Notes: generated from the letters alone by a model not told the origin. Shown: positions 10,942 to 22,541, counted from the first letter of the stretch. The stretch: DNA of 64,000 nucleotides from Dama dama (GCF_033118175.1 NC_083681.1:15146001-15210000), one strand, 5' to 3'. Numbers and translations: made by a program.

Positions 10942-11628
10942 ACATTGTATTCAGTTCCATTCAGATCAATTGCTCAGTCTTGTCCTACTCTTTGCAACCC
11001 CATGGATTGCAGCACATCAGGCTTCCCTGTCCATCACAAACACTCAGAGCTTGCTTAAAGTTAGGTCTATCGAATCGGTGATGCCATCCAACCACCTCAT
11101 CCTCTGTTCTCCCCTTCTCCTCCTGCCCTCAGTCTTTCCCAGCATCAGGGTCTTTTCAAATGAGTCAGTTCTTCACATTAGGTGGCCAATGTATTGGAGT
11201 TTCAGCTTCAGCATCTGTCCTTCCAGTGAATATTCAGGACTGATTTCCTTTAGGAATGACTGGTTTGATCTCCTTGCAGTCCAAGGGACTCTCAGAAGTC
11301 TTCTCCAACACCACAGTTTGAAAGCATCAATTCTTTGGCGCTCAACTTTCTTTATAATCCAACTCTCACATCCATATGTGACTAATAGAAAAACCATAGC
11401 TTTGATAAGATGGACCTTAGTCTACAAAGTAATGGCTCTGCTTTTTGATATGCTGATATCTAAGTTGGTCATAGGTTTCCTTCCAAGGAGTAAGTGTCTT
11501 TTAATTTCATGGCTGCTGTCACTCTTTGCAGTGATGTTGGAGCCCAAAAAAATAAAAGTTTCTCACTGTTTCTATTGCTTCCCCATCTATTTGCCATGAA
11601 GTGATGAGACTGGTTGCCATGAGTTAGT

Positions 11629-11632
<4 letters not shown>
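10942..11632 (-). mobile_element. BovB LINE, 3' half of a copy split by an L1
   Basis: Minus-strand BovB with its 3' end at 10950. It breaks off at about 11619-11632 in the 'gccatgatcttag' region. The same element resumes in the next base of its consensus at 13255. Flanking repeats acattgta (10942-10949) and acattata (13870-13877) agree in 7 of 8 positions and bound the whole locus. Confidence 0.9.
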
Positions 11633-11661
<29 letters not shown>

Positions 11662-12243
11662 TTGAAGGATAAATGCTTTACAGAATTTTGCTGTTTTCTG
11701 TCAAACCTCAACATGGATCAGCCACAGGTATACATATATCCCCTCCCTTTTGAAACTCCCTCCCATCCCCCTCCCCAGCCCATCCCTCTAGGTTGATACA
11801 GAGCCCCTGTTTGAGTCTCCTGAGCCAGACAGCAAATTCCCATTGGCTATCTATTTTACGTATGATAATATAAGTTTTCATGTAACTCTTTCCATATATT
11901 TCACCCACTCCTCCCTTCTCCTCATGTCCATAAGTCTATTCTCTATGTCTGTTTCTCCATTGCTGCCCTGTAAATAAATTCTTTTTTTTTTTTTTTTTTT
12001 TTTTGACTGTCAAAATTCCTTTATTTAAAAAAATTAATTAACTTAGAGATTTTTTTTTTTCATGTGGACCTTTTTTCCAATTTAGATGCCTTTTCAGTAC
12101 CATTTTTCTAGATTCCGTATATATGTGTTAGAATACGATATTTATCTTTCTCTTTCTGACATACTTCACTTTGTTTAATACGTTCTAGGTTCATCCACCT
12201 CATTGGAACTGACTCAAATATATTCCTTTTTATAGCTGACTAA
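11633..12243 (-). mobile_element. L1 3'-end, first part (inside BovB)
   Basis: Minus-strand young bovine-type L1. The T-run 11636-11660 is its poly-A tail, followed by 'gctttacagaattttgctgt' and 'gccctgtaaataaattctt'. Copies of atga-ttagttttt at 11619-11632 and 13255-13269 are the target duplication in the BovB. It is interrupted near 12243 by another BovB and carries a 112-bp T-rich extra segment (11983-12094). Confidence 0.88.
11983..12094 (-). mobile_element. T-rich insert within L1
   Basis: Extra segment between 'gtaaataaattctt' and 'cagtaccatttttc', which I expect to be contiguous in this L1 3' UTR. It starts with about 22 T and includes 'catgtggacc'. It may be a small retroposed piece with its own poly-A tail, or a variant of the L1 3' UTR. 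Confidence 0.45.
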
Positions 12244-13102
12244 CTTATATGCAGAGTATATCATGAGAACCGCTGGGCTGGAAGAAGCACAAGCTGGAAT
12301 CAAGATTGCCGGGAGAAATATCAATAACCTCAGATATGCAGATCACACCACCCTTATGGCAGAAACTTAAGAGGAACTAAAAAGCCTCTTGATGAAAGAG
12401 GAGAGTGAAAAAGTTGGCTTAAAGCTCAACATTCAGAAAACTATGATCATGGCATCTGGTCCCATCACTTCATGGGAAATAGATGGGGAGACAGTGGAAA
12501 CAGTGTCAGACTTTATTTTTCTGGGCTCCAAAATCACTGCAGATGGTGATTGCAGCCATGAAATTAAAAGACGCTTACTCCTTGGAAGGAAAGTTATGAC
12601 CAACCTAGATAGCATATTAAAAAGCAGAGACATTACTTTTCCAACAAAGGTCCATCTGGTCAAGGCTATGGTTTTTCCAGTGGTCATGTATGGATGTGAG
12701 AGTTGGACTGTGAAGAAAGCCGAGTGCCGAAAAATTGAAGCTTTTGAACTGTATTGTTGGAGAAGACTCTTGAGTGTCCCTTGGACTGCAAGGAGATCCA
12801 ACCAGTCCATCCTAAAGGAGATCAGTCCTGGGTGTTCATTGGAAGGACTGATGCTGAAGCTGAAACTCCAGTACTTTGGCCACCTCATGTGAAGAGCTGA
12901 CTCATTGGAAAAGACCCTGATGCTTGGAGGGATTGGGGGCAGGAGGAGAAGGGGACGACAGAGGATGAGATGGCTGGATGGCATCACCGACTCGATGGGC
13001 GTGAGTTTGAGTAAACTCCAGGAGTTGGTGATGGACAGGGAGGCCTGGCGTGCTGCGATTCATGGGGTCGCAAAGAGTTGGTCACAACTGAGTGACTGAA
13101 CA
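12244..13102 (+). mobile_element. BovB LINE inside the L1
   Basis: Plus-strand BovB, 5'-truncated at 'ttatatgcagagtatatcat' and ending at gtgactgaac near 13102. Separate open stretches 12389-12892 and 12905-13099 cover from just after the YADD box (readable around 12340) to the C-terminus; a TGA at 12890 and an early stop near 12370 break the frame. Little or no target duplication is visible at its ends. Confidence 0.9.
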
Positions 13103-13254
13103 GAATATTCCATTGTGTATATGTACCACAACTTCTTTATCCATTCATCTGTCAATGGACATCTAAGTTGCTTCCATGTTCTAGCTATTGAAAATAAGTG
13201 CTGCAGTGAACAATGGGATACATGTGTCTTTTTCAATTTTGGTTTCCTTGGGGT
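13103..13254 (-). mobile_element. L1 3'-end, second part
   Basis: Continues the L1 of 11633-12243 ('aatattccattgtgtatatg', 'atccattcatctgtcaatgg', 'caatgggatacatgtgtctt') and ends where the BovB target duplication begins at 13255. Confidence 0.88.
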
Positions 13255-13877
13255 ATGATCTTAGTTTTTTGAATGCTAAGTTTTAAGCCAGCTTTTTCAC
13301 TCTCCTCTTTCACTTTCATGAAGAGGCTCTTTACCTCATGAAAGTCCTCTTCACCTTCTGCCATAAGGTTGGTGTCATCTGCATATCTGAGGTTATTGAC
13401 ATTTCTCCCGGCAATCTTGATTCCAGCTTGTGCTTTGTCCAGCCCAGCATTTCTCATGATGTACTCTGCATATAAGTTAAATAAGCAGAGTGCCAAATGC
13501 AGCCTTGATGTACTCCTTTTCCTATTTGGAACCAGTCTGTTGTTCCATGTCCAGTTCTAGCTGTTCTTCCTGACCTGCATACAGATTTCTCAAGAGGCAG
13601 GTCAGGGGGTCTGGTATTCCCATCTCTTGAAGAATTTTCCACAGTTCATTGTTATCTACACAGTCAAAGACTTTGGCATAATCAACAAAGAAGAAGAAGA
13701 TGTTTTCTGGAATTCTCTTGCTTTTTCTATGATCCAACAAATGTTCGCATTTCAATATCTGTTTCCTCTGCCTCTTCTAAATCTAGCTTGAACATCTGGA
13801 AGTTCACAGTTCACCTGTTATTGAAGCTTGGCTTGGAGAATTTTGAGTATTACTTTGCTAGCATGTGAGACATTATA
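13255..13877 (-). mobile_element. BovB LINE, 5' part of the split copy
   Basis: Resumes at 'atgatcttagttttttgaat' and runs to about 13869 ('gctagcatgtgaga'). It encodes on the minus strand the YADD region (around 13370-13385) and FVDYAKVFDCVDNNELW. Frameshifts and a duplicated 'cctcatgaaagtcctc' stretch near 13332-13350 show decay. Together with 10950-11632 it forms one roughly 1.3 kb BovB insertion. Confidence 0.9.
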
Positions 13878-13929
13878 TACACACATGCAAATGTATTCAT
13901 AACAAAATAAGAAAGAAATATTCATGACA

Positions 13930-14530
13930 ATTACTTCATTTCTGTACTTGGCCACCTGGTTGTAGCTGGTATCTATAATCTCCATGTTCTACTACCCAAA
14001 CTGGATTTCCTTCACCTTCATCAGGCACCTCAGCTGGTCATAGTTCTTTACCTGGTGGATAACCAAAACCTTTATTCCTAAAGGATCTGAGCCATTAGTA
14101 TCCTTCTTGGGTTGGGTTGTTGTAGTTTTCTATTAACCTTAACAACAGAGCATAGTAATCTTTAGCGATTCCCTAAGGGATCTCTTGTATTCTAAATGTA
14201 CTGTTTAATTTCAGTGAAGACTAGTAACCAATTCCCCGTGGTAATCAGTATCAGTCATCACAGCCAGCAAGGTAGTTCCTTTCTTTTCCTATTTATTCAG
14301 AGGCATAAGGAGACCGAAGTGACCAGGTGGCTGTCTTAACCTTCAGATCAATGACGTCATTATTGTGTTTCCTAGTATAAGTATCACTTTCTTTGAAATT
14401 TAGACCTGTAGACAAGCAAAGCATAAAGTCATGGAAAGAAGGAGCAAAAATTTTGCAAGTGACATCAATGGGGTAAAAAATACAACAGCTGTTGATACCA
14501 ATGTCAGTGGGAGCAAAAAGGAGGGCCACT
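13930..14530 (-). mobile_element. Degraded endogenous retrovirus segment with dUTPase-like region
   Basis: On the minus strand an open stretch of 78 codons (14529-14293) is followed after a stop by more protein-like sequence to about 13935. Near 14230-14255 the reading DTDYHGEL resembles the Asp-containing motif III of dUTPases. The following Gly/Pro-rich stretch fits the end of a dUTPase domain as found in ERV-L type elements. Several stops and frameshifts make it non-functional. No LTR was identified with confidence. Assignment to the ERV-L/MaLR group is inference. Confidence 0.5.
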
Positions 14531-14805
14531 TACTCCAGACTAGAAGAAACAGGATCAAGTAGAAATGAATGTTTGGGTAAGCTGAATTTTGAAGAACTGA
14601 ATCAAAACTGGCTGACTATATGAGGAAACTGACACAGAAAACACAAATGTCTGGACTGGCTATCAGCCTATTGTCTCTCAGCACTATGTCAATTCTACTA
14701 CACTATACTATGCTCTGAAATATTAGAGCCCAGAGTCTATAAATTGCATCTCCCAAACATCCTTTCTAGCTGACTTCCAGTCAGCCTCTGCTGATTGGGA
14801 TGCAC
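14531..14805. other. Unassigned, possibly old LTR-like sequence
   Basis: The block 'tgcatctcccaaacatcctt' and 'ccagtcagcctctgctgatt' has the look of an old interspersed repeat, continuing after the SINE at 14976. I cannot name the family. Confidence 0.35.
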
Positions 14806-14975
14806 TGGGAGGATATAGGGCTTCCCAATGGCTCACTGGGTAAAGAATCCATTTGCCTGCAATGCAGGAGACACTGGAGATGTGGGTTTGATCCCTGGGT
14901 TGGGAAGATCTTCTGGAGGAGGAAATGGCAACCCACTCCAGTATTCTTGTCTAAAAAAATCCCATGGGAGGATAT
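14806..14975 (+). mobile_element. Bov-tA SINE, 3'-shortened, with 11-bp target-site duplication
   Basis: SINE from gggcttcccaatgg (14818) to about 14964. It ends early, in 'gtctaaaaaaatcccatg', so the distal part of the BovB-derived body is missing. Perfect repeats tgggaggatat at 14806-14816 and 14965-14975 define the ends. Confidence 0.93.
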
Positions 14976-16157
14976 TAGGAAAAAGGAGAGAGAAATAACC
15001 TTAAACCCCAAATTTGCCACAGCAAGTGGCAGCACCTCTATCATGGTCCCAGCTCCTGAAGTTGTGGCCTCCACTGTCATATTTCCAGGTACTATAGTGA
15101 CAGGCCTTCCTTGGATGAGCCCACCTCTCCCCTCCCATTTTCCTCTCTCTGTTTAGAGAATTTACTAGTTTTACTTCCTCATTTCATCTCCTTTTTGTGT
15201 TCATAGGCTTCCAGTATCTATGTAGTCAATGCCTTCTATGAAATCCTCTCCTCTGAAATAGGTGATATGGTTCCTCTTTCCCTCATTAGTGTCCAACTTT
15301 AGTAACAAGCTGAGATTCTTGAATTAAATTGCTAACTTTCTGAGCTTGAATGCAATGACAACATCTTCATCAAAGTGAATCAGGACACTAGTAATTTGTG
15401 ACATGCAACGACATCATGCTTTTGCTTGGAATGAATTATCTACTGAAAGCAAAAGTTTGGGAGCCCAGGTGCTACTGCACTTAATAGGAATGATGGCCAC
15501 GAGAACTGAGAGGCTGCCTAACTATATCCTACTGTTCTGGAGAGCTTACAAAAAAATAAAAGATTAAGTTCAGTAATTTAATCTCAAACTATGAAAAAAA
15601 AATCTTTCTTATAACTACAAAACAAATATGTGTGAACATCACACTGGATGAAGTTAAGAAATTTGAATCCTAAGATTACTTTCATATTTTAATATTTAAT
15701 TTAAAATGAAATTTACTGTATCCTTGCCAGTATATGTAGATCTTCTTCTTCTCTATAAAAAAAGACTAGTTTTCCAGTGCTTGAAGACACTGCAGTGGCC
15801 TTACCTGAGGTTAATTTACTTACCAAAAAATTCCTCAAGGACCAAACCATAAACCTTCATTCATTGCTTCCAATCCTATAACTGTAATCAGATATCAGTA
15901 TACCCCAGGAAGATAAGTGATTGACCGGGAAAAAAAAAAAAATGCAGCTTATACTCCTAAGCTTTGAAAGGCTTTAAAAATACACAGCAACAAAACAGTC
16001 CTTTGAACAAGTAGTGCTGGAATGAGTGAAAATATTTAGCAATCTGCTCCAATGTTGTATTTCATCCTGTTTGGTTTAACACCCTTAGAACAAAATTATA
16101 CATATGCATTTATAAGTTTTATTGATGCAATTTTTATACACATACATATATGTATAT
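14976..16157. other. Unassigned spacer, perhaps old repeat remnants
   Basis: The first 350 bp may continue the old repeat interrupted by the SINE ('ttgccacagcaagtggcagc', 'tcccagctcctgaagttgtg'). The block 15330-15560 has a retroviral-LTR feel but no motif I can pin down. No gene seen. Confidence 0.4.
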
Positions 16158-16268
16158 GGGCTTCCCAGATGGTACAGTGGTAAAGAATCTGCCTGCCAAT
16201 GCAGGAGATGCAAGAGAAGTAGGTTTGATCCCTGGGTCGGGAGGATCCCCTGAATAGGAAATGACAAA
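16158..16268 (+). mobile_element. Bov-tA SINE, head only
   Basis: tRNA-like head from gggcttcccagatgg to 'ggaaatgacaaac'. Only about 110 bp is present; the 3' body is lost. Confidence 0.88.
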
Positions 16269-16639
16269 CATCTACAGACCAATGTTCAAACCTTCTGATT
16301 GCAGCTCTGGTTCTATTTCCTATTTTGCTAATTTGCCTATCTTAAAAATTCTGAGATTCCACTATATCCATTACCACCAGGAATCTGGTTATAACTATAG
16401 AATCTCCCACCATCATTCTAACTTTCAGAGGACAAGTGTCACAAAGCTTTGTAATTGAAGCAATACAAAAATTTCTTTATTAAGTCATTTCCCAATTCCT
16501 GGTTATGGAATGTGCTATTCTGTGGAAGACATAGTGAGGTGTGCATTTTCAAGTTATGTGATCTTCCTAAACCTTTTATTTCTTTTATATTAACTCAGGG
16601 AATGATGACTCAACTTCATTAAAAGTAGTTCACTGATTA
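16269..16639. other. Unassigned spacer
   Basis: No recognisable gene or repeat. Confidence 0.55.
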
Positions 16640-16985
16640 GTCTCTTGAGAGTCCCTTGGACTGCAAGGAGATCCAACCAGTCCATCCTAAAGGAGATCAG
16701 TCCTGGGTGTTCATTGGAAGGACTGATGCTGAAGCTGAAACTCCAGTACTTTGGCCACCTCATGAAAAGAGTTGACTCATTGGAAAAGACCCCGATGCTG
16801 GAAGGGATTGGGGGCAGGAGGAGAAGGGGATGACAGAGGATGAGATGGCTGGATGGCATCACCAACTCGATTGACAAGGGTTTGCGTAAACTCCGGGAGT
16901 TGGTGATGGACAGGGAGGCCTGGCGTGCTTCGATTCATGGGGTCGCAAAGAGTCAGACACGACTGAGCAACTGAACTGAACTGAA
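16640..16985 (+). mobile_element. 5'-truncated BovB 3' end
   Basis: 345 bp, starting at 'tcttgagagtcccttggact' and ending at ctgaactgaactgaa. Contains the C-terminal codons (LEKTPMLEGIGGRRRRG readable). Sequence is close to the young consensus-like copies. Confidence 0.93.
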
Positions 16986-17178
16986 TCACCTTATCTCTGG
17001 AAAGAAAATTGGTGAAAACCTTATTAAAGTATTACTTGATCTCGATAACAACAAACTCCAGTTCTTGTGGGCACTATAATGTAGACCCACAGCTTCTTGC
17101 TCAGTTACACAATCTAATGGAATCCACTTTAAGAAAAATCTGAGGATGTTGCCCAAGACGCTACTGAAATATTACTCC

Positions 17179-17263
17179 AAGCTTGCCTTCAGTTCAGTTC
17201 AGTTCAGTTCAGTTCCCTTGCTCAGTCGTGTCCGACTATTTGTGACCCCATGAAGCTTGCCTT
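17179..17263 (-). mobile_element. Minimal BovB insertion (63 bp) with 11-bp target-site duplication
   Basis: Only the extreme BovB 3' end is present (17190-17252): five ttcagt-type units and 'gctcagtcgtgtccgactat'. Perfect 11-bp repeats aagcttgcctt at 17179-17189 and 17253-17263 flank it. It is a genuine insertion that stopped almost at once. Confidence 0.95.
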
Positions 17264-17887
17264 AAAGAGACCTAAAATTATTATTCCAGATGACTCTCCA
17301 CAAGAAAAGGAATCTTTCAGGGATTATTAAATATTGGCCCTGAGTTGATTCTAATTTGGAAGTATCCAAAACATTAGAGGTCCACCAACAAAGGGAAAGA
17401 TTATTGTGGTCAAGAGAAACATTTTGGCCCAGCTCTCACAATGAGTAAAATAATTCTACAAAACCATTATGCACTGTCTTTCCAATGAGTAAATGATTGA
17501 ATTCAACAGACTTATTTGGCAACTGGCCAAATGGAATATGGTGGTAGGAAGAGCCAAGTGAAATGCCCTAGAACATTCCCTTCATCCAGGAAGTCAGCAC
17601 TCCTAGAACAAGCCAAAGGGCATGGCTTCAGTGGCCCCAAGTGTATCACTGGCACAATCCCTTAAATGTCCCAGCAGCAACTGCCTGGCACCCATTAGGA
17701 TATCAGACACCCCCTCCATGGGCCCAGTCTCTGAAACTGTGATTTCTCATCCATAGTCTTAGCTCCTGAAGTGATGCTATTTCTTTAGACCACCAGGGTT
17801 TTTGAGGAATTGATCCCTCCTTCTCACTTCTAAGTTGTGATTAAAAAGATCTCCTCCGTGTTGTTTTTCCAGACTTGAATAACAGAG
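17264..17887. other. Unassigned spacer
   Basis: Partly pyrimidine-rich; no gene or named repeat recognised. Confidence 0.5.
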
Positions 17888-18104
17888 TGCGTGCATGCTA
17901 AGTTGCTTCAGTCATGTCTGACTCTTTTACCAACCCATGGACTGTAGCCTACCAGCCCCTCCGTCCACGGGATTCAGGCAAGAATACTCGAGTAGGTTGC
18001 TATGCCTCCTCCAGGGGATCTTCCTGAGCTAGGGATCGATCCCACGTCTCTTACATCTCCTGCGCTGGCAGGGGGTTCTTTACCACTAGTGCCAGGCAAC
18101 TTCC
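17888..18104 (-). mobile_element. Bov-tA SINE
   Basis: Reverse Bov-tA: gtgcgtgcatgctaagttgc tail, 'aggcaagaatactcgagtag' body, head ending 'actagtgccaggcaacttcc'. Confidence 0.9.
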
Positions 18105-21100
18105 AGCAAGTACTAATCTTTCTTTATTAGCTCTTTCAGATTTTCAACACCTACATAACCAGTTTCCTGAATTACACTCTTCCCTCTTGAAAGACTTTGC
18201 ATAGTTCCTTTGTTTCTGAGGAGAATCTGACTAACATAGAGGTCAAAGACGCAGGGTATTTTTCATGGAATGAGATAATAAGATTCAGTGATTTATGTAG
18301 TAATCACATATTTCAGTATTTGATGTGTGGTTACAGGAGTATGCTTACCTTGGTAGAGAGCTGCACTGTTAAGAAATTATTATCATATAGAAATTAAAAA
18401 TACAGCCATGGTGCATCAACAGCATGTGCAAAATGACAAAAGTAAGCACAGGTAGAAGAGATAAGGCATCTCTAAGACCCTAGAAGTGATGGTCTCAATA
18501 ACAGGAGTAAAATAGAATAGGAGAGACCTCTCAGAGAGAGGAAATGAAGAAATCTTAAACCTTACCTAGAATAAGGGACTGTTGTGATACTATTCAATTG
18601 CCTAACAAAAGTTCAAAGTCAACTTGCTCAGGGAAATATTGATGGCATTTTCCTAACTTTATCATCATACATTCTTTTTGTATTTTACTGTCTCCTTTTT
18701 AATGCCAGGGTATGGATAGTCAAACTGATTCCTAAGAAGTTTGCAAGCCTAGTATTTCCTGGAGGTTGTTTAAGATATAGATGTAGGCATAAACATAGAC
18801 ATAGACAAGGATACTAGCATAGATATAAATATGCTTAATACTCAAAAGTGACTGACGGTCCCACCTGACATGTTGAGAGGTCTAGTGACAGACTACAACA
18901 TTATCCAAAATTTATTTTTCAGTTTTTTAAACAATTGATAAAGATAATGTATTGTTTTTTACATTGAAAAAATATGGTTGACTTGTCCACAAAATATGGT
19001 ATGAAAATTTGATACCTTTAAATTAAAGCATTGTGCAGTAGGATTTGCCGAAGAACTGAAATTAGTATTCTACTAAGAAATTTGGCTGCAGTCTTACTTT
19101 CAGAACACGTACAGAGATAATTGGGAAAACTTATGATTGGGGGAAATACTTTATTAACAGTATGAGTGTTGTCTTCAGTTAGCTGTGCCTTTCTATATTC
19201 TTGCTTTTTGTTTTTAATTGCTTCACTTTAGCTTCATTAATGCCAATTTTCAGAGTGAACCAACAAGTCCAGTAAGCTGATAAAGTAGCCAGCAACTAAT
19301 GAAGCTAACTATGGACCCCATAAATGGATGATTTTGTGTAACTATTATGCATAGACCCAATAGATATATGATTTGGATTAAAGGACAATGAAAAGCAGAG
19401 ACCTATTTTATCATGGACCAATTTAAGATGGCTTCACGGCTGACAAAGCAAAGAAGCCGTAACTATGACAGGACAGCAGTAACCCTACAGAGAGCCATCA
19501 GAGTTTCAGGGTTTCAGGTTACTCCTTCTCCGTGGTTGTTTGAGCGTCTGTTTGGGCTAACCTATATATGTCTATTTATAGACTGCCTATTTGGCAGGTC
19601 AGTCAGTCAACAAGTAATTATTAAGAGAGGCTAGTATGCTCTAAAGTGGGTCTGAGTGTGTTGTGAGCAGTGTGTTAAGTGATGAAAGCCAAATTCCTAA
19701 TCTAGAGACCATGGGTCGGAATGCCACTAAATCTCAAATACTTAGCGCAGGCCATCTTCTCAAGGAGGTAGAATAAATTATCTAAAGTATATTTGATCAT
19801 TTGAAAGGTATCAAATGAATGCATTAATAAGTTAAAAAATTCAAGAAATATTCTCTTTAATTCATGAATCATATTAACTATTAATATCAAAAGGATAGAG
19901 GAAGGATGCAGATTCCAAATAAAATGCATTCTGTCAGAATTCACAATGGTGTAGATTCATCCCAGAGACTCCTCCAGTTGTAGGGCTCCCCCTTCCTGGC
20001 ACAGAGAACCAGTCAGCCTCTCCCTGCCAGAAATTATTGCTGAAAGAGAAGAGGATTTCACTGCTCTAGCAACACATTCCTCTCCTACTTCTTTGGCAGC
20101 AACAGGGAGGCCAAAAGAAATTATCCATAGAATAAGAGTCTCAGCCTAGGGACTCATAATCTTGGCTTCCAGAGTGGTTTGAATGTAAGGGTTCCTGGTG
20201 GGCTGAAGGGAGTGAGGGGTGACAAAGGAGAAAAAGAAATGGTAGTATATACACTTTGTCAAGTTCATGGGAAGGATAATATGTCCTTTGAATTACAAAG
20301 GGGAGATTTCTGCAAAGAGCTGGAAATTCAGTCCTGCACTCAGCTGATTTGTTTAATTATAGCAAATCTAAGGTATCCCATTAGTTCGAGCTTTACTGTA
20401 TTATTGAGGGGAGGTTTTTAGGGATAGAAATGTCTCTGAAATATGAGAAACCTTTCTTGCTGCTATAGGTGAACTTATCTTCCAGTCATCATCTTCCCAG
20501 CTCAGCTTTAACGTCTGGAATACTGTTACCCCAGACACAACAGTTATTTAATCTCATTTCATTTTTCAATGTCAGGGCACATTAATATTTTAAAAATAGA
20601 AACAAAGTCCATAAGCTCATTTTTTTCTCATAAAAATGCACAGACATACTTTTTAAAGTGACATGATTAATTTTATCATTATAATTTTATGATCTTTTAA
20701 AGCATCTAACAGTGAAAATCTGAAGGTCTTCCCTTCATTGCACTGAATCATCTAATAATGTTTGGTATATGAAAACAACCATCTTCTATTAAACAACAGA
20801 AAGTACCAAATGCAGTGCTATAAGGATATTTAACTTGAAAGAAACTAAGAAAAAGAATATTTCTATAAATAAAAGCAAATTTTAAGAGCTATAGCAAAAT
20901 TATTTGAGTAAATGAATGCTGTCATGGTATTTTACTTACTCCTTTATAATTTACCTAAAATGCCAATGTTTAAATGGATTTCTGGTTGTCAAACATTAAT
21001 TTTTAAAGGAAACAGTAAATAATAATTGCAAAGGACTTAATTTAATGACCTCCATGCCAAATTTTTTTCACTTGACATGGTTGACAATTTAGTGTGTTCC

Positions 21101-22541
21101 CACTAAAAAAAAAAAAAAAAAACTCATGGGGACAAATGCATCACTATTGCTTATTACTTTACAGGCCCCATGTCTGAGGGAGTAGAGACAGTGTGGATCA
21201 ATGGCACACACAGTCCAGATTAGACACTGCATGGTTTCATTTCACTGGACACTCATAATTCAGTGTTTTCTCCTTCCTGTTATTGGGGATTTTCTACCAA
21301 TCAGACACCTTCATCACTGAATTTTCCCCCAAAGCATATTCACTAACAAGCACTACCACCCACCAACAAACATAACAGCCCTCTCCCTAGGTGCTTTTAA
21401 AGATCTGGTACTGCATCGCCTCATATGTTAGTTAAAAAAATTTTTTTTTCTTAGCAATGATCTAAGTCAAGGGTCTGCAGAGAGCAAGTCCTCAGTGTCC
21501 CCTGAAAATGTTTAACACATCCCTTGAGACTGGACTAGAGACCCTTGACCCTCTACTCTTTCTCTATTTTGACTAGAGTCACTCTTTTCTCTCCCCTTTT
21601 TCTTTGAAGTTCATCATTAATATACCATTTAAGAGGAAAAGTAAAAGGTTCCATTAGTTTTACAAGTTTAAGAATCTTTTTATTCTCAGGCTGATTATAT
21701 CTCATGAGGAAGATTTTTTCTTTCATTTTTCTCCTATTTGAAGAAAATGTGTGTTGCATCTGGCGAATGAGGGGACAAAGGCAGATGAGCATTAAGTGTG
21801 TGTGAATCATTTATGGCTTATTAATGGTGCTTCTCAAATAAATTATAAGTTTCAGCAGGGCTGGAAGCTCTTCACATGCTGTTATTCTCTGAAGCACTAA
21901 AACAGTGAACGAAGACAGTGAAGCTCAGTAAAAACTAGCTGGTTTTTATTTTCCTCTTTCATCCTCCATCAACATTAAAATCACTTTAAATTCTGAATGA
22001 TGTTTATTTTTGGATAAGTATGCTCAAATATCTGCAACCATGAGTCATATCTACTTAGTGGACAATTTAAAGCACCTTTTCAACAGGATCCTGAGGCTCG
22101 ACTGTGTTTTGTGCACGGAGTGAAAATCAATGCTCCATCTATGTCTATCACCGAATGTCATATCTCTGATTGAATCTTTTCAACCTCCTTATCAGACATA
22201 CAGCACAAGGATAAATTTATCTTTATACATCTTACACGTTTCACCAAAAATAGCCTCAGGAGTACTATAACCTAATGAACTGAGAATGCCCGATAAGCGA
22301 TTAAGCTGCATTTGACAGGGCACGCTCACTCTCTTTTTCAAAAAATCCAAAGTACAATATTTCTGAGGAGAATCTAGTTCCCCAGAAATTCCTCCTAAAA
22401 TAATACCCATGATATTTTAACATTTGCCAGATGCAAAGTCTTCAGCTTTTTGTCCTCACTTTACTGACATTTTTCTACAAAGCACCCATAAAGTTCATTT
22501 TAATCATAGCCATTTTTCCCCAAGGAATTAGCCCTAAGTAA
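18105..22541. other. Long unassigned spacer (4.4 kb)
   Basis: No ruminant SINE or BovB. Small features: degenerate taga-type run 18775-18830 and A-run 21104-21122. The stretch 19410-19640 is less AT-rich and includes a 73-codon frame I do not recognise. The interval 21850-22200 is unusually free of repeats. I see no splice-bounded coding exon. Confidence 0.5.

Noticed and set aside
10970..11599. 209-codon plus-strand open frame as a gene
   Set aside because: It lies antisense to a BovB copy, and its equivalents occur in other BovB copies in the same register. Recorded only as a composition question.
17190..17216. Short tandem ttcagt units as a CRISPR-like or satellite array
   Set aside because: They are the known BovB 3' tail, only five units, and enclosed by a target-site duplication.
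19413..19634. 73-codon frame (MDQFKMASRL...) as a small gene or exon
   Set aside because: No recognisable domain, no splice or promoter context, and no second supporting exon nearby.
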